A stretch of DNA of 64,000 nucleotides from Mytilus trossulus (GCF_036588685.1 NC_086375.1:47748955-47812954), one strand, 5' to 3'; counted from the stretch's first letter, positions 1-11,700 are shown. Notes: a model not told the origin generated them from the letters alone. A program made the numbers and translations.

Positions 1-136
1 ATATCTCTTTCAAAAAAGTTCCAGGTGAACAAACAAAAAAATTAGAGTTGTCTTCCTTAAATATCAATGTTCAATCTTTGTATTTAACAGTTACTGTTTT
101 GGAAACATATAGCCATTATACAATCATTTTTTTTTA

Positions 137-345
137 TTAAATGTGAACCAAAGATACATATTTGACTTGTTTTACACTAGTTATTTTGAGGCACTTTATA
201 GCTTGGTGTTCGGTGTGAGACAATGTTCTGTGTTGAAGGCCGTTCATATACTTTGACATATATTTGTTTACTTTTTGCACATTGTGACTTAGATGGTGAG
301 TTGTCTGATTGACATTCATACCACATCTTATATCTAAATATGGCA
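137..345 (-). repeat. Dispersed repeat family R1, inverted copy
   Basis: Read on the minus strand, this matches a family seen again at 11565, 21672, 38508, 40536, 53103, 59480 and 60925. Its hallmarks are 'agatgtggt', then 'gccaatgagacaactctccatc', then a segment around 'aggtcaaagtacggccttcaac'. The small open frames here are by-products of the repeat. The rest of bases 1-677 shows no coding signal. Confidence 0.7.
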
Positions 346-677
346 TCAGACGGCGAACAAATGACATGAAACCCTTGAGACATCCAGGTCAACATCCGTT
401 CTTCAAGATAGGCCGTATTAATCGTCCAGGGTTTAAAAAAAGATGTAGTGAATTTATTCGAGGCTAAGATCAGCCACCACTATTAAACTCATTAAATAAT
501 AATAGAAACAGAGCATTGACACAAAAATCTCACTGATGAAGTTTTTGTCATTGGAACTTATTCTTCATGTTTCCAAAATTCATATTAAGAGAATTCATCT
601 TTAATCTTTACAGATACAGGCAATGATTTTAAGTAACCAAAAAACAAACATAATTTATTTTGTATGCTTACTTACAG

Positions 678-1792
678 ATATTCCCACAACAACCCCTATG
701 ACAACGACACCAACGACTACTACAACAACAACGACGACCACGCCAACTACGACAACAACGACAACAACCACACCAACGACGACAACAACGACGCCAACGA
801 CGACAACAACGACGCCAACAACGACCACAACCGCTCCAACGACGACCACGACCATACCAACGACGACAACAACCACGCCAACGACAACCACGACCACACC
901 GACGACATCAACGACCAGACAAACTACGACGCCAACGACGATATTACCGACCACAACTACCACAGCAGCGATTCAAACAACAATTTCTACAGCAAAGCCA
1001 ATCATGATACAAACCAAAACTACACCAGCAAATACTAAGAACAGAAAGAACACACAACAGACAACATCACAGATGAGATCAGTAACAAAGATTACGTCGC
1101 AAAATGGTAATTAAAGATTTGTTTTGTAGATGGGTTGTTAAGCGAACTCGATTATTAAATTATTGTTTAATTTTTTCCTGGACCTCGTTTTAATTCAACG
1201 TTTGTTTATCGGTATGGTGTTTGTTCAATTGAAACAGCATATCCACAGTCATTGGTAGGATGTTTAATGTTATTGTGGAATTTGGGCAATCATAGTTATC
1301 GTTGTTTGAAACAGATCGTAGGGGTTTACCATAGCCACTATATTTGTTTTGAAACGTTTAATTAAATAAAACCTAAGAAGTTTTACTGAATATACATTTA
1401 TATGACGATAATTCAAAGTGTTGCTTAAAATCAAGTTAAGAAAAATTTTTAAAATAAAAGATATATAGCTAGTTGGTCACACAAGACTAGTTTGTTGTTT
1501 CTTAAAAACTGTCACTACTATAGGTATGAACATATCAGATGTTGATAGCTTTTTCATATTTATAGGTAATTCTGTAAAACAGGGCCAAACGTCCAATGTA
1601 CACAAGAAGATCCCAGGACATAACTGCTTTAAGTCAGAGCCGGTGGTTTTGTTTGCAACATTTTGTTCTATTTTACTGTTTGCATTGGGAGCAGCTGGCG
1701 GCATATTGGGATATATGGTGTTCAAAATGAAAAATCAACTTAAAGTAATGGATTCGTCAAACGACAGTTTTGACATAAATTCAGAAAAGTGA
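678..1792 (+). CDS. 3' end of a mucin-like single-pass membrane protein (two exons)
   Basis: Two exons are visible: 678-1106 and 1566-1792 (TGA stop). The first follows an acceptor (cttacag) and is almost entirely threonine with interspersed proline, a typical O-glycosylated mucin stalk. Its last base G1106 precedes a GT donor; the second exon follows 'tatag'. Joining gives ...SQN-G-NSVKQG... in frame. Both ends of exon 678-1106 are phase 1, so the stalk exon is symmetric. Exon 2 encodes a short juxtamembrane segment, a hydrophobic helix (starting PVVLFATFCSILLF, containing GAAGG) and a ~20-residue polar tail rich in Lys, Ser and Asp. The protein is probably type I and anchored at the cell surface. 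Upstream exons, with signal peptide and any ectodomain, lie outside the window. The stalk is low complexity, so the family cannot be named. Confidence 0.7.
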
Positions 1793-2124
1793 AACCATTT
1801 CAGATTTAGTTTCAATTGTTAATGTGAAATGAATAATTTGATTGAGAAAAAAATGTATTTTGGACATCGAAAACAAATGAATTATTTGATGTGATACGAA
1901 ACACTAGAATTTAGTCTTAATTCTTGACAGAGGAACCATTGTTATCTTTGTATTTAAATTTATTGTTTCGTTGTTGATTTCAAGGACAGTGTAAATGCTA
2001 ATTTTCGTGTGTATAACGGAATATAATTTCAAAAAAACTTATAAATGGTTTGTTAAACTTTGTTTAAAACACTAAAATCAAATATCAACACAACACAATA
2101 TTCTCTCAACGATAACAACACCGA

Positions 2125-2221
2125 AATAAACAAAACTTCTGACGTTTACGAAAAGCAAGCATCTAAGTCAATTCAATTTCGTTGAGCATAGCTTTTTTTT
2201 GTTTCTCAAATTAAGAATAAA
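2125..2221 (+). terminator. Candidate polyadenylation signals of the mucin-like gene
   Basis: Two AATAAA hexamers, at 2125-2130 and 2216-2221, lie 330-430 bases after the stop at 1792, with no better hexamer nearer. Either could end the transcript. This rests on motif match only. From 2221 to 3208 I see no convincing gene or repeat. Confidence 0.3.
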
Positions 2222-3208
2222 GTTTGGGATCTTCTTAAGGGCAAGTTTGTTACGATACTAACCGATAAAATTCATTCAAATAAAAGCTTAAAATCAGTCT
2301 GGTCTTTTAGAAATACTCATGTTACATGTCCGGCTTTTGATTCCTTTCGGTTTTATGAGCTCTTCAAATGTTTTTGTTAGGGTTTTAACTTAGTTTTGCC
2401 TCAAGAATCTCAGAAGAGATTTATTAACGAAATGTGCATCTTATGCAATACATTTGTTATCGTTTATGCTATTATAACTCATATCTTCATTCGCAATGTA
2501 TTACAAGAAATCATAAAAAAAAATTACGAAAACATTCTATTTTGATATTTTTACGTATACAATACAAAGAATTTTTTTTAAATTGTGTATTCAGTTTCTT
2601 GTTATTCTTTCCATCGTCTTCTTCGTTTCAATGTTATTGAAGTAATATTTTCCTTTAAAAAATATTCAGGAGACAATGTCTTTCCTCAAAATTCCAGATT
2701 TCTAAAGCAAATTTTTCTCAAATCCAAACCGATAAAAGCAAAAAAACCTGTATGTAATGTTATTACACCAAATTCATCCCTCAGTTTGGGATGTATGTTT
2801 ATTAGATATGTATTTTTGGTCCATTCACACTGCTCAGATACGGAGAACAATCTAAATACAGTAATGTAAATACTACCGAGCCACCTCAAAGAGTCTATAT
2901 CATATACATTAAAAATTATTTTAGCAATTTTACATATTTCCATTAAATTAAAATTCTATTAAAATATCATTGATTGTATCAAACAATACGTGTTCAATCG
3001 CATCATTCAAGTTACAAACTTTTGAAGTATACATGATTTTTTTTCTGAATATTGCTACCATATTGATCAACCAGAAACAACACAATGCCACACAAATACA
3101 AAATATACAAATATGGATAATGGAATTGTTTGAAAGCCACAACTATTAGTACACACACGTACATCTAGAAATAAACATGCTAATACGACGTTAAATAAGA
3201 TAATATTT

Positions 3209-3648
3209 CTATTCTCTTTCATACGTCAGGCTATAATATTTTCTTAAAGCCGTTACAAAACTGTCAACAGTAGTCTTCTTAATATCACAGAGATAAATGT
3301 TCTGAAGGCTATTCTGTTTACCATGTGATTGTAGAAAGTTGTCTATGGCCTCCACTATCCACTCTGTGATCTCTTTAACAGGAAACCCAGAATGACCTGT
3401 GTATAATGCAGGTATCGCAAAACTTGTAAATTTCTTTTCTTGGGTCTTTCTCATGGCCTCCTGCACAACCCTTACAAGAGATTGTTTTTCTTTCTCGTGA
3501 TCATTTGACCATGATTTCCCACCGACATGGGCGACCAATTTACCTCTTAGCTTTCCCGCAGAGCTACAAAAAACTTCCTCTACATCCAGTTGCTTGTTTG
3601 GCTTCTTTGCAAGGTAGTCCTTACATTCTTTTTGGATTTCAACACCAC
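3209..3648 (-). pseudogene. Copy A last exon: C-terminal half of the macro domain
   Basis: Follows the acceptor tttatttccag, is phase 1, and stays open to its stop. The second macro half is recognisable: EVFCSSAGKL, a HVGGKSW strand, and the phosphate-loop region FAIPALYTGHSGFPV. That loop (YTGHSGFP) is nearer the usual S-T-G-x-F/Y-x-Y/F-P pattern than in copies B and C (CCGNNEYP). The protein ends without a WWE or PARP catalytic domain. Confidence 0.8.
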
Positions 3649-3989
3649 CTGGAAATAAAAAAACTTTCGGGTACTTTTTAAACAACTGGTATATATAGTC
3701 AGATACTACAAAGAAAAGTAGCACATATTTAAAAAAAAAATTGACAACATATATACTTACCACACCGAATGAAAAACGATCTAAACAATATAGGTTTTAC
3801 GTATGAAAAAGATCAAATTAAAATTTCTGCAGTAAAAAAATACAAATATGGCCAGACCATTTGAAATTCCTAACAATTTCTTTTGTATTAGTTACATGTA
3901 TTCATGTTTTTGTATCTGTTGAAGTGTATCCCATAAACACAGTTACACTGAAACTGAGAGGATTGATCATTATATACGATGGTATGTAC

Positions 3990-5244
3990 CTTTAATAACA
4001 AGATCATGTCCAACACCACAACTGAGTTCAAGTGACCTACTGGAACTGCATACAATCACGTCGTTGTCAAGATCGGTGATGTCACCGACTATTGTGGTTA
4101 TTGTCTGACCATTTTTTGTGCTGAAATGTGTTGTACCACGTACCTTCTTGTCCGGATATTTATGAAAGATTTTGACGTGCTCCTCAATCGCTTTTGCATT
4201 GTTTTTTGGAATTGCAAATATTATAACTTTGTTATTTTCAGTTGTCACGATGTTGACATGTCCACCTTTCTTTTTCTAAATATGCTCTACCTCCTTGTTC
4301 CACTCTTTATTGTCAGGTTGGGTATCAACATCAATGGAAACTTCCACTACAGAATCTTCGACTAAATGTGCTGCACTCTGAGCCGAAGTTTCCGTCAAAG
4401 AATACATCACTAATGTGTTGCCGTTTTTAACTTTCCATGCACCAAGAATTCCATTTTCCTTCAGTAGATTATCCAATTCTAATTTTACAACAGGCGTTTG
4501 AAGAAACGCTATCTCATCGGGCGAAAATCCACTAATCGGTACTTCTGCTACTTTTTGAAGGGCTTCAGCCACTTGCTGCTTTGCAACTGCTACAAACAAA
4601 GCTGTTCCAGAAAATTCTATGATGTTTCTGTCTAATTTTCATTCCTTTGAAATCTTTGCAGATATCATCAAGGACCTTTCCATTTGACAGTTAATGTATT
4701 TCAAACTCTTCAAGCCTTTCATTTATAATGACGTCTGCTGTAAACAGGCGAACTTTATGTGTTGCATCAATGAAAGGGATCTTGTACCCAACAATCACAA
4801 TATAAAACCTTGTTTTATCTTCGTCTATAAAAACCCTTTTGTCGTTCGTAACCCGGATTTCACGGACAAGAAAATCCAATTCATCGTCTTTGATTTTTTC
4901 TTCTGTAACATATAAAGTTTCTAAGAACTGTTGTACTGCCCTTTCAACACATCTCCTCCATTTGTGTGCTTTCTTTTTAAAGTTTTTCATATCTGGATCC
5001 AAACAGCATTCAATGATCAAGGAGCTTTCATCATGGATACTAGACGATCATTGTATTTTGGCATCTAATTGTTGAAGACGTTCGTCTAGAACTTCCTTGC
5101 TTAATGGTGATCCTAGGAGGAACTTCATTTTATTCATGTTTAAGTTGGCAATTTTGACTGGGCTAGGAATCTCGCTGTTATGCATTTCTATTGTCAAGTA
5201 ATGGCCTTCGAATTTCAATCTCCGACCCGAAAACGGTTTCAAAA
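3990..5244 (-). pseudogene. Copy A KH-like/macro exon with three stops and an 11-nt loss
   Basis: Homologous along its length to the 1275-nt exons of B and C, here 1255 nt. In-frame TGA near 5047 stands where B and C have the Trp of AKIDWSSV. TAA near 4690 stands in the EIRLLSAGK-like segment. TAG near 4275 precedes KKKGG. An 11-nt deletion near 4625 removes most of a short linker before IEFSGTA. The macro start is well kept: GDITDLDNDVIVCSS, then a glycine loop SCGVGHDL. The donor is AAAG|GTACAT. Confidence 0.85.
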
Positions 5245-5437
5245 CTGTAAAAAAAATTATAAAAATCGCTTATCATTACATTGTCCTTAATAACCAAAAG
5301 GATAATATGTAAAGTAATGGTTAAACATTTTAACATCTATTTTTTTTAAATCTACTTAAAGCTCTTAAAATTTACAAACTGATTTATTTTGCTATGATAT
5401 TCAACCTCTTGTTCTGTTTTTGAGAGATCACACCTAC

Positions 5438-5623
5438 CATCTGTATTAGAAAAGACAACTTTACACCATCCTTCATCCTCATCCATCTGTACGTCACACA
5501 CTTTGTTTTTTCCTGACACCGGCAGTTCATTGAAATAGTCTTTTATCCTGTTAGGTGGGGTACCATTAGGAAATCCCTGAACAATTAAACTATTTGACTC
5601 GTCAGACTCCATGTATTTGCTAC
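5438..5623 (-). pseudogene. Copy A RRM exon (first part of RRM)
   Basis: A 186-nt symmetric phase-1 exon with acceptor tatattttag and donor G|GTAGGTGTG. It encodes an RNP2-like strand SLIVQGF, a helix RIKDYFNEL and an RNP1-like strand GWCKVVFSN. It aligns with the 192-nt exons of copies B and C. The rest of the RRM (LKPFSGRRLKFEGHYLTI) lies at the start of the next exon. Confidence 0.8.
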
Positions 5624-5884
5624 CTAAAATATACCATTCATAATATAATTATCAAATAACGCATTTACTCTCCTTAACAGTTTCATATATTTTTATTTAT
5701 TTTTATAGTTAACTAGTTAAATAGGGTAACTATGAGGTAAAAGTGTTTCCGAATGACGACAAACATGGTTCATTAAAATTATTTCGACACATCGAAAGCA
5801 ACATTAACAGTATTATGCCAGTTTCTTTCATCTATTTAGCCAACTACCTTTTTTTTTTTAAATAAGTTGTCCATAAACTAGAGT

Positions 5885-6130
5885 TGCAAAAGAGAGGCGA
5901 AAAGAATATTCAACTCATAAGTCGAAAGCAAACTGACGCTGACATTGAAGAATAAAACTAAAAACGACGAAAAAGACACCAAAAGAAAAACAGTGCATAA
6001 AACACGACACAGACAACTAAACGTATTAGCAAAACGAATCCCACGGAAAAAAACCGGGTATGATTTGAGTGCTCCAGAAAGGTAAGCAGATCTTGCTCCT
6101 CATGTGAAAGTAAATCAAATCATGTAAAGT
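5885..6130 (+). repeat. Dispersed repeat R5, degenerate copy
   Basis: Resembles the better-preserved copy at 54765-54995: 'caactcataagtcgaaagcaaactgac...', later 'gtgctccagaaaggtaagcagatcttgctcc'. It lies upstream of the copy A RRM exon, inside the pseudogene's intron. Confidence 0.55.
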
Positions 6131-6889
6131 GTCATGGCGTTGGTTTCTCAGCGTAGAATATATTTTTGGAATATATTCATTAAGGAATACATTTTTCTCT
6201 CTCATACATCATGCACATATCGTTCGAGTTGAATTAAAATTACGATGTTTTTTCCTACGTTTGATACCGGAGGCAACGAATGTAAAAGCCTTAAAATATA
6301 ATACATAATTGAGAAAATAAGTGTTAAACAAAATGTTGAAATTATAAATGTATATCTTTCCCTCATTAGGGAACATTATTTTTTTAAAAGCATCGACTAC
6401 AACTTGAAATAAGGAGATATGCCATGACAGTATTTTAAATAATGCACACGAAAAAACCAACGGTGCATCCTATTTCAAAAGAACAAACGAATTTAAAAAA
6501 TGACAGAAAGCAACCAAAGGAAAATAAAAAATGACAGACAGCAACAAAAGGAAAATAAAAAATGATAGACAGCAACCAAAGACAACCACTTATCTACAGG
6601 AAAATGTAATATAACAAAAATACCAAACTCCAAGGAAATTCAAAAACGGCAAGTCCCTTATCAAATGGCAGCCCGCTCTATGACAGGACCATACAAAATA
6701 TTGCTCGGTTATACATGTTTGTGGGTACACAATCTTTACTCAACCGATAAGAGTGATATGTCAGCATGTAGGCTTAATCTTGTGACGTTTGACACAGTAA
6801 ATGATCTCACACGACACGAAGATTCATTTGCAGGTACATTCTTTTTCAGTTTTATTTTTCATATAGTCGCATAACCATTTTGTATTAAT

Positions 6890-7015
6890 GTCCTATTATT
6901 ATAATAATAATAATAATGATCGTTATTATTATGATTATGATTATTTTGGTTATGATTATGATTATGATTATTATTTTATTATTACTGTTATTATTACCAT
7001 TATTTTTTTATCTAC
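6890..7015. repeat. Microsatellite tract (ATT/GATTAT)n
   Basis: Impure trinucleotide and hexanucleotide repeats of att/gat units run directly up to the (tca)n tract that is coding on the minus strand (next entry). The Tyr/Asp/Asn-rich open frame on the plus strand here is an artefact of the repeat. Confidence 0.85.
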
Positions 7016-7019
7016 ATAC

Positions 7020-7076
7020 CAAAGTCATCATCATCATCATCATCATCATCGTCTTCCATATAGACGTCCGATGAAC
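7020..7076 (-). pseudogene. Copy A acidic micro-exon with an Asp run
   Basis: Acceptor atttTCAG and donor G|GTATGT bound a 57-nt symmetric phase-1 exon. It encodes GSSDVYMED, a run of Asp from a GAT repeat, then F. It corresponds in position to the acidic micro-exons of B and C. Confidence 0.65.
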
Positions 7077-7679
7077 CTGAAAATATTTGTTTTCGTTTAT
7101 TGTTTTGACTAGGCTGGCTTAATATCAATGAATTCAATGAACATCTATTTAAAAAAAAGAGTCATTGTGTGCCTATCTTGTTGTATATAATCGACATCTT
7201 CGTCATATTTCATGAGAATTGTATTGAAATGTAGTCCAATACATGATATTACCTACACGTCTCATTTAGATTGACCATTCTACATAGAAACGTAATACCG
7301 TAAAAAAAATCATACAATCGGCGCAATAAAATGGGTTGTTTTTTGTTGGGTTTTTATTGGGTGGGGGAGGGGGGAGTTATACCTAAATTTTTTAAATTGG
7401 AGTGACACAAAAGTAGCATTGGCGCAAAACAGTTGTTGCGAAATGAGTTTATTTTTGGTTCGACCTTATATCGCTTTTATATAGGTGAGAACGTGAACAG
7501 AATAAAAAAAAATAAAACAATCGGTGTCTACTACGTAGCCAGTTATATTTGAAAAAAAAATATATAGCTACTAATAATTCCCTTTGTTGATTTTGTACTC
7601 AACACACATTGTTACAGGAGCTCAGATTATTCAGATATCGCTCGGCACACTTTTGTAATATTATGATTAATATCCTTAC

Positions 7680-7727
7680 CACATTCATCTTCAGTTTCAA
7701 AACATTCCTCTCCATTGCAAAAGAAAG
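7680..7727 (-). pseudogene. Copy A acidic micro-exon (48 nt)
   Basis: Acceptor tgttttctag, donor G|GTAAGG. It reads AFFCNGEECFETEDEC in phase 1, with no stop. The length equals the 48-nt micro-exon of copies B and C. Confidence 0.65.
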
Positions 7728-8095
7728 CTAGAAAACATTCAATAGTTTATAAAACAATAGATGGAAAACTTCGTCTTGTATTCTGAATATATGATATTTT
7801 ATAAAGAAAAATATGTATATTACATTATTCTGTTTTGCTTTCAACGTTTTACTAAACCATAGTTGACCACATAAGAAACTGTAATAATGCAGTATGTTGA
7901 AGGGAAATTAATAAGATCACCTGTTCATTAGACCATATACAAATAAGTCATGAAATTAAATGCAGGCTAAACAATAGATTCTAGTTGAAATTAAAAAAAA
8001 AAAATTGAAATCGACAACGATAAAATATTATTTCTTTCTCTTTCTGCAAGATTTCAAACTATCTCATAAACTTGTTTTTTAGTTTGTCTACTCAC

Positions 8096-8133
8096 CCTCT
8101 TCTTCTTCATATTTGTCACCATTTTCATTGAAT
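8096..8133 (-). pseudogene. Copy A acidic micro-exon with a 1-nt loss (38 nt)
   Basis: Acceptor ttcttacag, donor GG|GTGAGT. At 38 nt it breaks the multiple-of-three rule of the sister exons. The frame FNENGDKYEEEE is the expected acidic linker, but can only be entered if one base is missing at the 5' end (ATTC here, ATTTC in the B and C exons at 22291 and 41335). It therefore shifts the frame in a spliced transcript. Confidence 0.65.
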
Positions 8134-8376
8134 CTGTAAGAATAATGATAAAAGTTTGAAATTTATACACGTGTGGATATGTTTAAATTTTGATTTTGTT
8201 ACTTTGGAATTTCAATTTTCTTTATGTCTTGTCACTATAATTTTTGAAAGATAGCTGTTTCTGTTCATATCACAAGTAACTACATATATATTGTACTATG
8301 TATTTGTATTTGTTTATGTTTATTTTGTTCATTTCACATTAATTAAACAATCAATAGATGTTGGAAATATGCATAC

Positions 8377-9788
8377 CTGTTTCGTGTTCTACGCATTCCA
8401 TTTCTGGCAAATCTTTGAATTGAACTCCATTCACCAACAGTTTTAAGCTGTAGGTTCCGGAGTTTTTAAATGTGCAATCGACCTCGTATACGCCGTCTCC
8501 AAATTCTTTAAAATTAATTCTGGCTCTTTTTCCAGAGCTTTCTTCGTTTACTAACAATGACACGTGAGCTGATTCATCAACTGGTTTTGAATTGTAATCT
8601 CGCAGAGTAACTTTGAAGGTTTTGCTTAGATTTCTGAACATTGAATTTGGTATTGCCAATTTTGACGTATCAGGGTATGCATCGGATGATAGAACATCTC
8701 CAAATGTTTTCACCTTTTCCTCGAAGCATGCGCCTTTGCCTTCAATAAAAAGGTGAGCTCACTGTGTATGTTTGCCTCAGTCTCAAACTCCAAGGTGTTT
8801 AATTCTTCTAAGTGTTTATAAATCGTTGGAGTTAAAGTGAGGAATGCAGCAGGATTCTGAGACAAACAAGCCTGTTTTAGAAAGGAAGAGCCATGAGAAA
8901 ACCTGCCTTTTCTACTTTCTAAATCTACTTTCTGATTTCTTAAGTCTTCTAGCTTTTTGTCCGACATTGTGTTCAGCTTTTCTAGCAAAAATTCTTTTCT
9001 TTTTCCAACAAATGAATACAACGATTGAAAAACGATGCTATTTCTAACTCAGCTTTAATCGTTTGTCTGCTTACATCATCAGTTTCGTCATTTAACCACT
9101 CTTGAAGTCGACTAAGGTTCACAACCTTTTCATTTACCACATCTTCTTTAGTTAAAAGAAGATTTGTTTCTTCTTCAAATTGGTTTGTTATGTCTTTTCT
9201 AATATGGTCGTTGCCGGAATGGTCCTCCATCCAGCACATACTACAAACTGTCTTTTTGCATTCCTCACCTGCACAATATATATCCAATGGTTTGTCCTTA
9301 TGTCTGAGTATTGTACACAACATTTCCTGTTTAAAATCGAAGACATCTTTTATATCTGCTATGGCAATTATTTTATGATGTTTGAGTTTTCGAATGTTTA
9401 TATGACTTTTTCTGCATGGTGTACATAGAAACGTTTCGCAATGTTGGCATCTATAGGCAGCAATTTTACCATCTTCACAGTTCTCACATGAAATGTCTTT
9501 GCCTTGATGGAACGAATTGACAAAATTCACAATGTCTAATCGTGTATAATCGACAATAAACGCATTCGGTGAACTATCAGGTACTTCATACTTCCGACTA
9601 CAATCTGGACATGACAATTGCGATTCTTCAATACCATTATTCACACATGAGGAACAGATAGTGTGAAGACATGGTAAAACTATTGGTTGCCGGTCATCTT
9701 CGTCGAATTGGTTCTTACATTGCATACAATCTAAATACTCTTTGTTGATACCTTCACATTTATCAAGGCCTTCAACTTCCTCTGACAT
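8377..9788 (-). pseudogene. Copy A TRIM exon: RING, B-boxes, coiled coil, filamin-like
   Basis: Starts at the ATG at 9788 (MSEEVEG...), chosen because B and C start at the matching point. RING: CMQC...LPCLHTICSSC...CPDC. B-box 1 is near CENCEDGKIAAYRC, B-box 2 near CTILRHKDKPLDIYC. A coiled coil and a filamin-like domain follow (FKVTLRDY..., FGDGVYEVDCTF, GTYSLKLLVNG). Two 1-nt deletions in an A run (near 9010) and a T run (near 8732) split it into three frames. It ends HETG|gtatgc, phase 1. The filamin-like signature is clearer here than in B and C. Confidence 0.85.
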
Positions 9789-9868
9789 ATTTGAACTACA
9801 AGAATATATAAGTATCTTAGACGTGGTCACCTGAAGCTTATAGTGTGTATACCGATATACATGAATAT

Positions 9869-9878
9869 ATTTTTATAC
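9869..9878 (-). promoter_or_regulatory. Candidate TATA box of copy A
   Basis: On the minus strand CCGTATAAAAATATA lies about 85 bases before the start codon at 9788, a position comparable to the TATA elements of copies B and C. Confidence 0.4.
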
Positions 9879-10080
9879 GGAGAGTTGAAAAAATATGATA
9901 TTCTATATCAAATTAAGAGTTGCCTCTGATAAGGTCTTACTACAAGTAATGATAGTTGAACTGTTGTATACATGATGAAGGTGGATATTATGTGGAGGGA
10001 GCAAGCCACTCAACACGTTTCAGAAAATGACTAAGAGTATAACTCTTTTCCGCATATCAAGTTCTAACGTGTTTTAAACT

Positions 10081-10120
10081 GGTGAACCCACCAACAGTGT
10101 GTGTGTGTGTGTGTGTACCA
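10081..10120. repeat. (GT)n microsatellite
   Basis: Short run of about ten gt units. The open frame starting here has no domain. The rest of 9880-10250 shows nothing recognisable. Confidence 0.7.
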
Positions 10121-10374
10121 TTTTTGTCTATCTGGACCATATGTTATTCATTGTTTGACTTTGTTCTGTTTTCTGGGAAGAGGGGGTTGCTGTCTGATGT
10201 GCTGTTTAATTGTTATTTTATTAAAGGAGGAAAAACATGTTGCCATGTGTGAATTCAAACTAGGAATGGCGGGAAGCAATCTGTCATGTAGATTTTAATC
10301 ATGATGGAGACGGAGAAGCGTTATATACATTCAAAAGATTTACCCACCAATCTTTAAAAAAAAATGATATTCCT

Positions 10375-11000
10375 ATTTGTGTAAATAAAGGCAACATTAG
10401 TATACCGCTGTTCAAAAATCATAAATCGATTGAAAAAAAACCACGCAGGTTACAAACTTAAACTAAGGAAAACACATCACATATAAGAGAAGAACTACGA
10501 CACAACAGAAACACACCACTAAAATGCAACACACATAGAAAGAAACTATAATATAAAAATGGCCATTTTACTGACTTGGTACACGACAATTTAAGAAAAA
10601 TGGTGGGTTGAACCTGGTTTTGTTGTTAGTCAAACCTCCCGTGTTTATGGCAACGTTAAATATAACACTAAAATGACAACATTACATGAACGGACTACAC
10701 TACAAATAAATTGGAGAACATACAAGAGAGAGAAATACACAAATAATAGCTATAAAATAGTATCAGGCTTATAACTTAATACGCCAGATACGTTTCGCCT
10801 ATATAAGACTCTTCAGTGACGCTCATATACAAAAAAGTTCGAAAGCCAAAACAAGTACAAAACTGAAGTGCATACCAAAAGTTCCAAAAAGTTCCAAAAA
10901 GGTGTACCAAACACGGCTAAAGTTATCTGCCTGGGATAAGAATATCCTTAGTATTTAGAATAATTCATATTTTTGTAAACAGTACATTTATAAAAAAAGA
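10375..11000 (+). repeat. Composite dispersed repeat R4+R2
   Basis: R4 core: 'ataagaggagaactacgaca', then 'cattttcctgacttggtac', then 'tggtgggttgaacctggttttgt'. R2 core follows: 'cgcgtttcgtctacaaaaga', 'ctcatcagtgacgctc', 'gaggaccaaaagttcc'. The same R4-then-R2 order occurs at 31240-31900 and 48860-49500, so the two behave as one element there. R2 also occurs alone. Confidence 0.7.
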
Positions 11001-11564
11001 CTATATAATAAATATATATATCTTAACACCGAAGTGGTGACTTACTATAGAATAAAAATTAATACGTAAAACAATCTAAACCAGCACAAACAAAAGGGGC
11101 ACAGCCGAGTTCGCCGAAGAAATTGACGCACATTAGAATTTCGAATATTTCCCAACAATATGATAGAATTCAACATTAGGTTTGTAATACTGATATAACA
11201 TGTATTAAAAAAAATGAAAATTACAATACTTTAAATAATATAACATTTTTTGTCACTCCCTACCCTTTACGAAATGCTTGTTTAAAAAATCCTGGATAAT
11301 TAATCCACCTTTTGAAAGTCATCTGCAAATGTTGAACCTTTATATATATTGGTGTAAAAGTAACAAAATTCCAATCTGAAACATCTTGAAAAACTTTTGA
11401 TATAAACAAACTTTCTTCGTCACTTATATCACTGCTTTATCAATGAGGTTTAAAGTATTGTTATAATAAAAAAAGGTATATACAACTGTCATTCTGTTCC
11501 TATGAAATTGAAGGCTAAGTTTATAATAAGTCTTTTCGTATATTAACGTAGACTATAAAAAAGA

Positions 11565-11700
11565 AGATGTGGTATGATTACCAATGAGACAAATCTCTAC
11601 AATAGACCGAAATGACTCAGAAACTAACAACTATACGTCACTCTACGGCATAAGTAAAACAATTCAAACGAGAAAATGAACGGCCTTATTTATATAAAAG
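11565..11700 (+). repeat. Dispersed repeat R1
   Basis: 'aagatgtggtatgattaccaatgagacaa...' followed by a segment ending in 'acggcc', as in other R1 copies. It lies between two R2 copies. Confidence 0.55.

Larger units (their letters stand above)
3209..9788 (-). pseudogene. Copy A: decayed TRIM-RRM-KH-macro gene
   Basis: Minus-strand homologue of copies B and C with the same exon order: c(8377..9788) TRIM part, c(8096..8133), c(7680..7727) and c(7020..7076) acidic micro-exons, c(5438..5623) RRM, c(3990..5244) KH-like and start of macro, c(3209..3648) rest of macro. All listed GT and AG dinucleotides are intact. The reading frame is broken. There are single-base losses near 9010 (A run), near 8732 (T run) and at the start of the 8133 micro-exon (ATTC where the other copies have ATTTC). 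TGA replaces a conserved Trp near 5047, TAA replaces a Leu near 4690, TAG lies near 4275, and 11 nt are missing near 4625. Sequence is clearly diverged from B and C. The three 1-nt lesions lie in homopolymers and could be assembly errors; the stops and the 11-nt loss are hard to explain that way. Confidence 0.85.

Noticed and set aside
655-963. Long valine/glycine-rich open frame on the minus strand
   Set aside because: It is the antisense of the threonine stalk exon, which has splice sites and a downstream membrane exon in the right phase.
6888-7112. Tyr/Asp/Asn/His-rich open frame
   Set aside because: Produced by ATT/GAT/CAT microsatellites. The real coding segment here is the minus-strand Asp micro-exon.
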